NCBI GenBank assembly: GCA_902984215.1
Contig: CADWAF010001045.1
Coordinates: 1 to 35,587 of the forward strand
From: Willaertia magna
Lineage: Eukaryota; Heterolobosea; Eutetramitea; Acrasida; Naegleriidae
Direction: 5' to 3'
Length of the DNA stretch: 35,587 bases
Part shown: positions 1 to 8,511 of the stretch, one piece after another
Numbering within the stretch: position 1 is the stretch's first letter
Layout of the letters: each line of letters opens with the position of its first letter
Made by a program: the position numbers and the translations under genes
The notes under the pieces: model-generated
The model's database searches: none
The model's input: only the letters and a program-made list of their open reading frames with translations
Told to the model about the DNA's origin: nothing

Positions 1-1
1 C

Positions 2-121
2 CAAACTAATACAGCTGATATCAACCAAACACAAATTATAAGAAATAATAATAATACAAATGCTCCTCCATTACCACCTCTAGATTTATTTCCTAACTTA
101 ATGTCCAATAGTAAAACATAG
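2..121 (+). CDS. C-terminal end of an unknown protein (partial)
   Basis: The window opens inside an open frame of 39 codons ending in TAG at 119-121. The residues are Asn/Gln/Thr-rich followed by a Pro/Leu stretch (PPLPPLDLF), which looks like a disordered C-terminal tail. No domain is visible and the start lies outside the window. Coding status is inferred from the clean frame, the low-complexity N-run typical of neighbouring proteins, and the TTTACAA just after the stop that resembles other 3' flanks here. No function can be given. Confidence 0.5.
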   Translation, partial: QTNTADINQTQIIRNNNNTNAPPLPPLDLFPNLMSNSKT

Positions 122-172
122 TATTTACAATAAAAAATTTTTTTTGTAATAATTTAGATTTAAAAAAATACA

Positions 173-928
173 ATGACAACCACCCACAACAATAAAATTG
201 AACCGCAACACTTAACTTTAGATACATTTTACGAAATTTCAAAATTTATTGAAGATTTTAAAGATTATGTAAATTTTGCCCAAATAAATAAATATTTTTA
301 TGAAAATTTATTATTATCATCTTTAATTTCAGTTCCTTCAATAAATAAATTTTGTAAATTATTTAAATTTAATAAACAATTTCCATAAATAAATTTACAA
401 TTTTCAATTCTTAACTCAGTCAACTGATTTAAATTTTGTAAACTGCTATCAATTACATTACAACATAAAAAATGCAAAACTTTTAAGTTTTTTAAATGTG
501 ATAAATTTATTTCTTGTAACAAACTAAAATAAATGAATAATTCTTCTAAATTTGGTAAATTATTTAAAATTAAATCATCTTCTAAAGAAGTAATATGTAA
601 ACTTTTTAAATTTATAAATTTTTGTAATAAATTAAAATTATTATTTTTGTCGCCGCCTCTAATATTATTCTAATATTATTTAACAAATTTAGAAATTGTA
701 CACATTAATAACACGGGTGTTAAAGAAGATTATTTAGAAAATTTAATAAATCTTAAAGAATTGTATGCTAACTACTGTTACAATTTAACTTTAGGTCAAT
801 TTTTATTAAATTTAAACAAATTAAAAGCTTTATCGCTTGGTGCAGAGTTGTCATTTGAAAATGAAAAATTAAGAGAATTAAAAAGCAAGATTAAAAATGG
901 CGAAAAATTAAAAAATCTCTATTATTAA
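173..928 (+). pseudogene. F-box/leucine-rich-repeat gene broken by an internal inversion
   Basis: Three coding-like pieces make up one interrupted gene. Positions 173 to about 305 (+) encode an N-terminus that looks like an F-box (LTLDTFYEISKFIEDF, then VNFAQINKYFY). From about 670 back to 298 the minus strand encodes leucine-rich repeats (KNLKVLHFLCCNVIDSSLQN; NLNQLTELRIENC; NLQNLFIEGTEIKDD). From 680 to 928 the plus strand again encodes LRRs (TNLEIVHINNTGVKEDYLEN; NLKELYANYC) ending in TAA. Turning the middle piece around would give a continuous F-box plus LRR order, so I infer an inversion of about 360 bp. Intact relatives would be substrate adaptors of an SCF ubiquitin ligase; the SCF subunit SKP1 is encoded next door. 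Alternatives are two overlapping gene fragments or an assembly error. Confidence 0.6.
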
Positions 929-1283
929 AAGTTTGCAATTTATGTATTCTATCAACGCTTCTGTTGTAAATCAATTTCAATTTACGATTTAAAGAAAAGT
1001 GCTTGGGGAAAACAAAATCACTTACAATTTATATTTTAACTTTTTCATATTTTTTGACATGTGAGTTTATTTGGGGAGCTGTAAAAAAAATTTATCTATG
1101 TTATCTAAAATTGCTCGTAGCAATTTGATGATTAATAGCTTGTGTTTGGGATGGAAAAATTCAACAAAGCTAAAAAATTTTTGTTAAAACCAATTTATTC
1201 GGTTATGTTACATTTAAACAACAAAACAATTGAGTGAATAAACAGCTAGATAGTTTATATTAGATTACATCATGTACAAAAAT
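929..1283. other. Intergenic, nothing recognised
   Basis: This stretch lies between the F-box/LRR remnant and the end of SKP1, so it holds the 3' flank of SKP1. It is A/T-rich with stop codons in all frames. I see no RNA gene or repeat in it. Confidence 0.5.
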
Positions 1284-1784
1284 TTATGCTTCTTCGCACC
1301 ATTTGTTTTCTTCTCTGATCTTTGCTTCTTCTTCTGGTGTAAAATCATTTTCAATACCAAACATTTCTCTGATTTGTTCTGGTGATTTACCCTTGATCAT
1401 ACTTGCAACTTTAGCACAAGTTAAATCTAAAAGATCTTTAATATTTAGGTAGTTTGCTGCCATGATGAGTTCAATTAATAAAGATTGATCAAGACTATCT
1501 AAGAATTTCTTATCCCAATCGCAAATAACGTCTTCAATTTTACCCTTTAATGGTTTTTCAATTTCTTGTGCAGGTTCCTTATGGTGATATTGGCAATATT
1601 CAATAACCTTTTGCAATGGTTTAGAATCAACGTTTGGTACTGGGATGATTGGAACGTCATCTTCTTCACCTTCTTCTAACATATCTTTAACTAAACCAGA
1701 TAGTTTAATAACTTCTCTTTCAACTTTGAAGGATTGTTTATCCTTTGATTGTAATTCGACTAACTTTGCAGATTCTTCAGACAT
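1284..1784 (-). CDS. SKP1: SKP1, SCF ubiquitin-ligase adaptor
   Basis: The 166-residue protein matches SKP1 along its whole length. The N-terminal BTB/POZ-like half (KLVELQSKDKQSFKVEREVI, then IPVPNVDSKPLQKVIEYCQYH) is followed by the C-terminal Skp1 dimerisation/F-box-binding half (WDKKFLDSLDQSLLIELIMA, NYLNIKDLLDLTCAKVA, KGKSPEQIREMFGIENDFTPEEE) and the classic WCEEA-type end. It links F-box proteins to cullin-1 in SCF E3 ligases, in cytoplasm and nucleus. The length is normal for the family and there is no intron. The start follows AAA as usual in this genome. A 53-codon upstream frame (1760-1921, minus strand) overlaps the start in another frame; whether it is transcribed is unknown. Confidence 0.97.
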   Translation of the reverse strand: MSEESAKLVELQSKDKQSFKVEREVIKLSGLVKDMLEEGEEDDVPIIPVPNVDSKPLQKVIEYCQYHHKEPAQEIEKPLKGKIEDVICDWDKKFLDSLDQSLLIELIMAANYLNIKDLLDLTCAKVASMIKGKSPEQIREMFGIENDFTPEEEAKIREENKWCEEA

Positions 1785-2039
1785 TTTTGCTTTGTTGAGA
1801 TATTTTTTTGCAGTCTAACTTTTCCAATGCTCGATTTAAATACAAATCGTTGTTGGAGGAACCAGTACCATCCTCCACCTTTTGATGGAAAGGTAAATTG
1901 TTGATGCATTGTAACGTCCATCCAATCAATTAACGTTGCTGTGAAATGAGTTCTTTTCGCAATGCTCGTCCACTGGAACTATCCCAATTGCCAACCATCA
2001 GATTTTATTGGGTTACAAAAAGTTCCACTACAGACCACC

Positions 2040-2790
2040 TCAATCAAAGGGTGATGTTAATTGAAATAATGAAAGAATAAATTCTTTGTAAGTTACTTTC
2101 CCATCATTGCTTATTTTTCTGAAGGAATCAATACAACGTTGAATTTTAGTGGGAGAGGGTTGGGGAACAATGTGATTATCTTTTAACACTAAATCTAGCA
2201 TCTCAACAATGGAATTTATCTCTACAAAGCCTGTTCCACTGTCAAGTTGTCCAAATAATTCCTCTACAATTTTTAAATATTCCTCATACAATAAACAAGC
2301 ATTAATACCTGCAGCAAACTCTTGAAAGCTCAATAATGTATTTGAATTTCCTTTGTTTAAAACGTCCACTACTTTCTTTAAGATTTCTGGGGGAAAATCG
2401 TTACAAACCAACTTAACAAGTTTAACAAATTCCGAACCGTTTAGACCTATATCTTCTGGTGAATTTTTATTACTAAAAGAATTATATGCTGCAACTAGGT
2501 TATCGAAAAATGCCTCTTGATTCCTTTTGGCTAACTTAATATAACGGTATGATCTAGTAAGAGAGTTAGAGCCTTTTACTACATTGTTAAAACTGTTTTT
2601 TCGTAAGCAAATCAAAAAGTTGAAACATACTATTCCGATAAAAACTCTAAGGGATCTTCTGGTCTATTTTCTAATACTTAAGACTTGTTGGCATGAAGGA
2701 AAGTTTGATATAATACAACTTACTGAGCGTTATGGCATCCTTTAAATACGTAGTAACGCCTGTTTGGTCGAAATACTCTTGGGCATCCAT
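2040..2790 (-). CDS. CSTPP1 (C11orf49)-like tubulin polyglutamylase regulator, three exons
   Basis: The gene needs two introns: exon 1 2790-2724, exon 2 2670-2631, exon 3 2592-2040, with introns of 53 nt (GTAAGT...TTAG) and 38 nt (GTATGT...ACAG). Phases join cleanly to give 219 residues. The N-terminus reads DQTGVTTYLKDAITLKNRPE then DPLEFLSEYFNNV, an RIIa/DPY30-like docking fold. From what I recall of the human protein, centriolar satellite tubulin polyglutamylase complex regulator 1, both this region and the downstream LVCNDFPPEILKKVVDVL / LLSFQEFAAGIN region align well with it. The human protein supports tubulin polyglutamylation at centriolar satellites and cilia. The C-terminal part resembles degenerate EF-hands. 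The start lies 51 bases from the divergent start of the next gene, so they probably share a promoter. Confidence 0.7.
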
Positions 2791-2841
2791 TTTTTCCAAA
2801 AAAATTGCCATTGTAAATTAGCTACAAGTTGACACTAAAAA

Positions 2842-3279
2842 ATGCCTTTAAGAGTTTGGCCTTCCGTATGTATTTTAAAATGAAATTAATTACAGGAGTT
2901 AACATGATGATGATTAAAATAAAATATTTTTTTTAATGTATTTTAATATTTAAATATATAGGTAGTTTTAGCATCCATGTTTATTGCTGGATTCGTTCAT
3001 GGAAATGATAAACAAGCAAATTTAATTAGAGCAGCAAAAGCTAGAGTTAATGATGAAGAACAATTAATAGAAAAATACGTTCATGAATTACAAGAAGAAA
3101 AACAAAAGCAAGAAGCAGCAGGTACGTAAAAAACCTATTTATTGAGATTTTAAAAACTAATTACTTGTATAGCAAGAGGAGAAGATGCATCTTTATACAA
3201 TGTCCCACCAGGATTGAGAAATATGGCAAAAACTATCAAAACAAACAGAGATAAAAACGCAGCTGCAACAACTAATTAA
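2842..3279 (+). CDS. Small single-pass membrane protein, three exons
   Basis: Exons 2842-2865, 2962-3121 and 3173-3279 splice (GTATGT...TATAG and GTACGT...TATAG) into a 96-residue protein. After eight residues a hydrophobic stretch (SVVLASMFIAGFV) predicts one membrane span. It is followed by a charged, probably helical segment (IEKYVHELQEEKQKQEAA) and a short tail (YNVPPGLRNMAKTIK). None of the exons stands out alone; the support is three exons whose phases agree and an A-rich context at the start (AAAAATG). The layout recalls small mitochondrial inner-membrane subunits such as ATP synthase e, but I do not claim homology. It is divergent from the CSTPP1-like gene. Confidence 0.6.
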
Positions 3280-3406
3280 ATATAAAGGCTTTTTGTAAAA
3301 GATGGGTTTAAATTATTTTTGTACAAATAGTATATTTCGAATAAATTACTTGAATGTGATATTTCCGAATTATTACTGACATAATAAATTATTTAGTTTA
3401 GATTAT

Positions 3407-3898
3407 TTAGTTGTAAGTCATTGGACATTGATTACTGTCTCTTATTAGATTTCCCATGATTAAGATAAAATCCATTAACCATAAAGCAAATTGTAGGAAA
3501 GATATGAAAACAACAGATCCATTGAAGAATAACCAAGTAACTTTACGTTTTCCATTCAAGGTAGATGCATCAATTGAAAAACTAAAACAACAACGTAAAC
3601 AAGTGAATGAAAGTACTAAACAACCCAAAATTAATTTTAAAAACCCATTGGATATAAATCCCAAGTAAAACCTATCCGCTCCAAAACCACCAAGTACTAA
3701 ACTTAATATCGTGGCTGTGATCCAAGATTTTTGTTGATTTACACAACTTAACGGTATTGGTTTAGGAATTTTGTCTGTGACTGGTGTAATAATTTCCGAT
3801 CCATAGAAATAAGATAAAAGGGAATCGTCAGGTAATGAGTGAATAAAACATAAAGAAATCAATAAGAGTAAGATGATAGAGAGGTGTTTGTGCATCAT
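3407..3898 (-). CDS. TM2-domain membrane protein
   Basis: The 163-residue protein starts with a signal peptide (HLSIILLLLISLCFIHSLP). At about residues 55-80 comes the TM2 signature, KSWITATILSLVLGGFGADR followed by FYLGFISNGFLKLI. The second TM2 span appears as LQFALWLMDFILIM near residue 140. Unusually, a Cys/Phe-rich and Lys/Arg-containing insert of about 40 residues separates the spans (LRCCFSFSIDASTLNGKRKV). TM2 proteins sit in the plasma or endomembranes, and some are linked to Notch signalling and phagocytosis in animals; the role here is unknown. Two tandem ATGs (3898 and 3895) could both be starts. Confidence 0.8.
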   Translation of the reverse strand: MMHKHLSIILLLLISLCFIHSLPDDSLLSYFYGSEIITPVTDKIPKPIPLSCVNQQKSWITATILSLVLGGFGADRFYLGFISNGFLKLILGCLVLSFTCLRCCFSFSIDASTLNGKRKVTWLFFNGSVVFISFLQFALWLMDFILIMGNLIRDSNQCPMTYN

Positions 3899-3981
3899 GA
3901 TTTTTTATATTTAGATTTGGTCTGATGCTTTAAATACAATTCAGATCCTATAAAGACAAACAAAGCCACTGTAAAAATATC

Positions 3982-4068
3982 AGGACCGACCGTGGATTGA
4001 ACACGGGACCTACAGATGGTTTGCAATACACATTGCAATCTGCTGCTCTACCACTGAGCTATCGACCC
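3982..4068 (-). tRNA. tRNA-Cys (GCA) with a 15-nt intron
   Basis: The minus strand folds as a complete cloverleaf. The acceptor stem is GGGTCGA/TCGGTCC with two G-U pairs. The D arm is GCTC-AGTGGTA-GAGC. The anticodon stem is GCAGA/TCTGT with loop TTGCAA...A, and the T arm is CCGTG-TTCAATC-CACGG. The anticodon GCA is at 4036-4034. Discriminator base U73 (3982) is the base expected for tRNA-Cys. A 15-nt intron occupies the canonical position one base 3' of the anticodon (4032-4018); without it the tRNA is 72 nt. It lies in the gap between the TM2 gene and the NADAR gene. Confidence 0.92.
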
Positions 4069-4110
4069 ACTGAATCTTCCCACCCAAGTTTACTGTTTAA
4101 AGACAGTGCA

Positions 4111-4759
4111 ATGGCTAACAATCCACAAATTGGAGATGCGCTTTTGGCTTGTGCAGACACAAACAAAATGCTTTCAAACACTAAATCTTACTTGATTGAT
4201 TCCAGCATATACACTTCCTTCTATTTCTTCTGGCAAAAAGAAGTATTTTCCCAGTGGTACATCAGACCATTCAAAGTAAATGGCACCACATTTAATTGTT
4301 GTGAACAATACATGATGTATCAGAAAGCAATTTTATTCAATGACAAAGCTGTGGCCGATCAAATTCTAAAAACTATGGATCCAAAAAAACAAAAGGCTTT
4401 AGGAAGAAAAGTAAAGTCATTTGACAATAAAACTTGGGAAGAAAATAGAGATCGTATAGTTTACGAAGGAAATTATGCAAAATTCACACAACACGATGAT
4501 TTACTACAAGAATTATTAAAACATAAAAATGTAGAATATGGTAAGTATAGAGGGTTATACTGAAATATTTAAATTTTATTCAACAATAATTACCACAATG
4601 TTTACAGTTGAAGCTTCTCCTTATGATAAGATATGGGGCATTGGTTTAGAAGACACTCATCCTGATGCTTTAAACAAAAAAACTTGGAAAGGTCTTAACT
4701 TGCTTGGTAGAGTTTTAACTCAATTAAGGGAAGATCTCTTACAAGAAAGAGAAAAATAA
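4111..4759 (+). CDS. NADAR-domain (YbiA-like) N-glycosidase, two exons
   Basis: Exons 4111-4540 and 4608-4759 join across a 67-nt GTAAGT...ACAG intron to give 193 residues. NADAR family hallmarks are clear: FSQWYIRPFKVNGTTFNCCE (the sequence flanking the conserved E), QYMMYQKAILF, LGRKVKSFDNKTWEENRD and, restored by splicing, EASPYDKIWGIGL. Members hydrolyse N-glycosidic bonds in riboflavin intermediates or ADP-ribose-linked guanine; which applies here is unknown. The frame is open upstream into the tRNA, but the first ATG after the tRNA (4111) is the sensible start. Its stop lies one base from the stop of the convergent RBM42-like gene, so its 3' UTR must run into that gene. Confidence 0.9.
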
Positions 4760-4760
4760 A

Positions 4761-5585
4761 TTACTTTAAACTTCTATCTCTCCATTTAGATCTTTGTAAA
4801 ATACACGGTCTATTTCCAATATGTTTTCCATTTAAATTCTCTAAAGCATGAACATAATCATTTGCATCTAAGAATGACACAAAACCATAGCCTAATGATC
4901 TATTTGTTCTTGTACATCTTACAACTCTAGCCTTAACAAAACTTTTATAAGAAGAAAAGAATTTTGTTAATAAAGCATCAGTTACCTCATTCCCCAAACC
5001 AGAAACGTAAATACGATAATCATTCTCTGGCCATTCATTTAAGGTTGGATCGTCCCATACTTCATTTGTTCCTTTAATTGTTCTAAAATTCTTTTTATTT
5101 TTCTTTTTATTTTGTAATTGTTGTTGTTGTAATTGTTGTAAATGTTGATCTTGATGTAAAGCTTTATTTTGTTGTATTTGATTAGATTGTTGTTGAATTT
5201 GATAATCTTGTAAATATTGTTGTTGTTCTAATTCTAATTCTTCTTTACTTTTTTGATATTTTACAACTGGAGCACTAGATGCAATAATTGATATTGTTTT
5301 ATTATTACCTTGATTATTATTATTATTGATTGTTGAAGTAAGTTGTTGTTTAGATAAAACGTTAGGTAGAGTTGTGGAAGGAAGTTTAGGTGGTAGTTTT
5401 TTAATGTCACTGGGTATTTCGGAATTGGTTTGGCTTTTTATTGGCAAAGATGTTTTTGGTTCAGTCTTTGTTTTTGTTGGTTTTTCTATTTTATTGTCAG
5501 TACCTTTAAGTTTTTGTTGTAAACTTTTTTGCAGTTCCGCTAACTTGGACTGAATGGAAGAAGCAGCGTTTGGGTTTGCTGGCAT
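4761..5585 (-). CDS. RBM42-like RNA-binding protein
   Basis: This 274-residue protein has a long disordered N-terminus with Pro/Ser/Thr, Asn and Gln runs (residues 1 to about 165), then one RRM in the last 100 residues. The RRM reads DYRIYVSGLGNEVTDALL, with RNP2-like IYVSGL and RNP1-like LGYGFVSF. The stretch before it (DPTLNEWPENDYRI) and the end (NRPCILQRSKWRDRSLK) match the conserved C-terminus of RBM42 proteins. RBM42 is a spliceosome- and hnRNP K-associated RNA-binding protein. Human RBM42 is longer at the N-terminus. The poly-Q stretch is coded largely by CAA. Confidence 0.88.
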   Translation of the reverse strand: MPANPNAASSIQSKLAELQKSLQQKLKGTDNKIEKPTKTKTEPKTSLPIKSQTNSEIPSDIKKLPPKLPSTTLPNVLSKQQLTSTINNNNNQGNNKTISIIASSAPVVKYQKSKEELELEQQQYLQDYQIQQQSNQIQQNKALHQDQHLQQLQQQQLQNKKKNKKNFRTIKGTNEVWDDPTLNEWPENDYRIYVSGLGNEVTDALLTKFFSSYKSFVKARVVRCTRTNRSLGYGFVSFLDANDYVHALENLNGKHIGNRPCILQRSKWRDRSLK

Positions 5586-5834
5586 TTTTTTGTTAAATAT
5601 TTATTTATTATTTACAATAATAATATTTGGTAAATACAGGTTCAATAAATTTGTTTTAATCACCAAACAACAGCTACTGTGTAAAGACAGGCAAGAAATT
5701 ATTTAAAAAAAGATATTCTTAATTCAAATAGTTTCTTTTACCTTCTTTCCACTTTGTAACATTTTACAGCTTGGTTGACTTTGATTTTTATTATTTATAC
5801 CACTTATTGAAAGTGGCACAAGCAATAAAGATCA

Positions 5835-7511
5835 TTAAACTAATTTATCAATTTTTTGCATTTCTAAATAACAATTATCTTCTTGGGCAAGTTCTTTCTT
5901 AATAGCTCCAAGATTTCCAGCTGTATTATTACCACATCCATATAAATCGCCCAAAGATGTAACTGCAATTAAAAAATCCTTACCAATATTAAATTGAATA
6001 ACAGAATATGGTATTGTATTAATTTTTGTAAATACTAATCTTTCTTGTCTATCTCCTAATCCTAACTCTCCATGATAATTAAAGCCACAAGCATACAAAT
6101 CTCCAAATTGTGTTAATAAAACACTGAAAGTATCACTACATTTCAATTTCATAACAGGCTCCCTTTTCCACATTTTAATATTTTCAAATCTATTCCTATC
6201 TATTTTGTCATTATGTCCGAGTTGACCATAGTTATTATATCCACAACTATATAGTTCATTTGTTTCTTTAATAGATAATAAAGAATGAAATGAACTAATA
6301 GAAATGTGTTCTATATTATTTACCTCTTTTACTTTCATAAAATGTTTAGCTACCGTTCCTTCAACACCTAAATGACCAATAGAATTCATTCCAGAAATTA
6401 ATAAATCTCCTTGTTCAGTTAATAAACATGTATATTTATCTCCACATACAATTTCCTTAATTTTAAATCCTGAAATAGAAGAATTATTATTAGAAGATGA
6501 AGTAGCAGTTTGTTCAACAGTTGTTGGTACAATCTCAGTCAAAGTGTGAACGGAAGAAGAAGCAACAGGATTGGTTACAACTTCTTTACTTGGTTTCTCA
6601 ATGTTATTTATCTCTTTTTTAATTTTCTTTTTCTTCTCTTTCGCATCTTCTTGTTCCTTTTTTCTTTTCTTTCCTTCTTCATTTTCTTCACTTTCTTTAT
6701 CATTGTTATTATTCTTTTTGTTTATTTGAGGTAACTGAATAATCATTGGTGTATTATTTCCAGTAAAACTTTTATTCTTAAAATCTGATTTTAATCTTTT
6801 CATTCCATTAACAGTCGACAATTCCATTTTAATTGCATTACTAAATTTACCTTTAGAGTTATACATAAAAACAATAGCTGGAATTTCCTTGTTATTAATT
6901 TTCTTTGTTACAATTTTATAATCATTAAAGAAATTAGCAATTTCATTTCTATCATGACAAGGTATATTTTTAATAGTAAGAGTTTTCTTTTCATCCATTA
7001 TTCTTTCTAATTCTTGTTCATATTTTAAACTTTTGATTTTCTCAATAAAAGATGTGAATACTTCTTCATTTACCTTAATGATATCAACTTTTGATTTACC
7101 ATGATCAGTATCAAAGGATTTTCCATTTAGGTTTTTTAAAATAGATTTAGCTTCATGATCGTCATAGGGTTTAATAAATATGGTATTTGTTTTATGAATA
7201 AGTCTTATATCTTCATCATTAAAGATGTAAATTTCATAGGAAGAAGGAAGATAATAATTTTCATAATAATCTTCATTTGTAGTTGTTTGTTGTCGTTTCT
7301 TTGCAATTTCGTATCCGTTTAAAAACTTTAAAACATCCTTTTCGGTAACGTTATTTGGGACTTCTGTAAGTTTTAAATAGTATTTCTTTTCGTTGTTATT
7401 ACCATCAACCTTCTCTTGTTTAACGGTTTTTGAATTATCAACTGTGTTGTCACTATTGTGTGTTGTAGGGTTTTCCATAATTTTTTGCTTTTGTTTTTGC
7501 TTGAGAAACAT
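5835..7511 (-). CDS. RRM-RRM-RCC1 repeat fusion protein
   Basis: The protein has 558 residues, or 547 if Met12 is used. Residues about 44-150 look like an RRM (KKYYLKLTEVPNNVTEKDVL; then NTIFIKPYDDHEAKSILKNL), and 176-255 like a second one (KTLTIKNIPCHDRNEIANFF). A Lys/Glu-rich segment around 268-300 (KKRKKEQEDAKEKKKKIKKE) could be a nuclear localisation signal. From about 350 come RCC1-type repeats: VCGDKYTCLLTEQGDLLISG, ELYSCGYNNYGQLGH, DLYACGFNYHGELGLGD and DLYGCGNNTAGNLG. About four blades are visible rather than the usual seven, so the propeller may be partial. The RRM assignments rest on pattern only. Binding partners and function are unknown; nuclear RNA-linked activity is a guess. Confidence 0.75.
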   Translation of the reverse strand: MFLKQKQKQKIMENPTTHNSDNTVDNSKTVKQEKVDGNNNEKKYYLKLTEVPNNVTEKDVLKFLNGYEIAKKRQQTTTNEDYYENYYLPSSYEIYIFNDEDIRLIHKTNTIFIKPYDDHEAKSILKNLNGKSFDTDHGKSKVDIIKVNEEVFTSFIEKIKSLKYEQELERIMDEKKTLTIKNIPCHDRNEIANFFNDYKIVTKKINNKEIPAIVFMYNSKGKFSNAIKMELSTVNGMKRLKSDFKNKSFTGNNTPMIIQLPQINKKNNNNDKESEENEEGKKRKKEQEDAKEKKKKIKKEINNIEKPSKEVVTNPVASSSVHTLTEIVPTTVEQTATSSSNNNSSISGFKIKEIVCGDKYTCLLTEQGDLLISGMNSIGHLGVEGTVAKHFMKVKEVNNIEHISISSFHSLLSIKETNELYSCGYNNYGQLGHNDKIDRNRFENIKMWKREPVMKLKCSDTFSVLLTQFGDLYACGFNYHGELGLGDRQERLVFTKINTIPYSVIQFNIGKDFLIAVTSLGDLYGCGNNTAGNLGAIKKELAQEDNCYLEMQKIDKLV

Positions 7512-7609
7512 TGGTAGCTATTTTTTTTGTAACGCCTCAATTTTATGTATTACCGATAAGAAATTAGCCATAAAACGCACTACAACTTTGTTAGGCCCAT
7601 TTAGTTAAA

Positions 7610-8340
7610 TATTTTATATTTACATAATAAAAAAATTAAATATAAAAATTAAATATAAAAATTTTATATTTTTTAAATTAAATATATATTTTTTAAAAAT
7701 AATTTATTTAATATTATTAAAATAAAATTATTAATAAATAGAAAAATAATAAATAAAATAAAAATTATAATTAGTAAAATATATTTTAAATTTATTTTTA
7801 TTTAAATTATAAAATTTTTTATTTTTTTTATTGTTATTTACATTAAAAAAATTTAAAGAAAATAAATAATAAAAATAATTCAAATCATTATTTATTATAA
7901 TTAAATTAATAAATGGGTAATTAAATTTTATTTTTATTTTATATTATTTAAATAATATTTAAATTTAAAAAAATAAATTTATAAAATAATTTGTATAAAT
8001 AATATAGTTAATAATAAATTTTAAATTTAAATTAATTTAAAAATAGAAATAATAATATTAAAAAATATTAAATATAATTTTATAACTAAAATAAAATTAA
8101 AAAATATATATTTTATAAAATAAAAATTATATTTTTATTGTAAAAAAATAAAATAAAAAAATAAAATTGTGAAAATTATTTATTAAAATTAAATAATGAA
8201 ATTATTTTTATAATTATTGTTTTTATTTATTTACATATAAAAAATAAAAAGTTAAATATTTATAAATTAATATTTAGGTTTATTACTAAATTTTTATAAA
8301 ACAATAAAATATTGGAACTTTTTATCTAAATAGATGTAAC
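7610..8340. other. About 700 bases of almost pure A/T between divergent genes
   Basis: From roughly 7610 to 8340 there are only scattered G and C bases, with long A runs, T runs and TAAATA-type words. No frame is open for a useful length. It separates two divergently transcribed genes, so both promoters lie at its edges. Such tracts may be nucleosome-poor or act in replication, but nothing here proves a function. Confidence 0.6.
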
Positions 8341-8511
8341 ACTTCAATAATTTGTGTTTCTATAATAATAAACCTTTATAATTAATTCATTTAACTTCAA
8401 ACTTTAACAAAAGGAAACGTTTACTTTTTCTTTCTAACTTCTCTGGCGGGAGGTAATTTCATTCTATTCCTCATCTGATACATATAAAATTAACTACAAA
8501 AAAATAAAGAT

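Noticed and set aside
1760..1921. A 53-codon minus-strand frame (start MDVTMHQQ) overlapping the SKP1 start
   Set aside because: It could be an upstream overlapping ORF, but nothing shows the SKP1 transcript begins before 1921. The region also forms short hairpins (TGGAGGA/TCCTCCA at 1854-1877) that may be chance.
2842..3279. Calling the small membrane protein ATP synthase subunit e
   Set aside because: The layout (short N-terminus, one span, charged helix) is similar but no diagnostic residues could be matched.
3456..3668. A 70-codon plus-strand frame
   Set aside because: It is the antisense of the TM2 protein, whose domain is clear.
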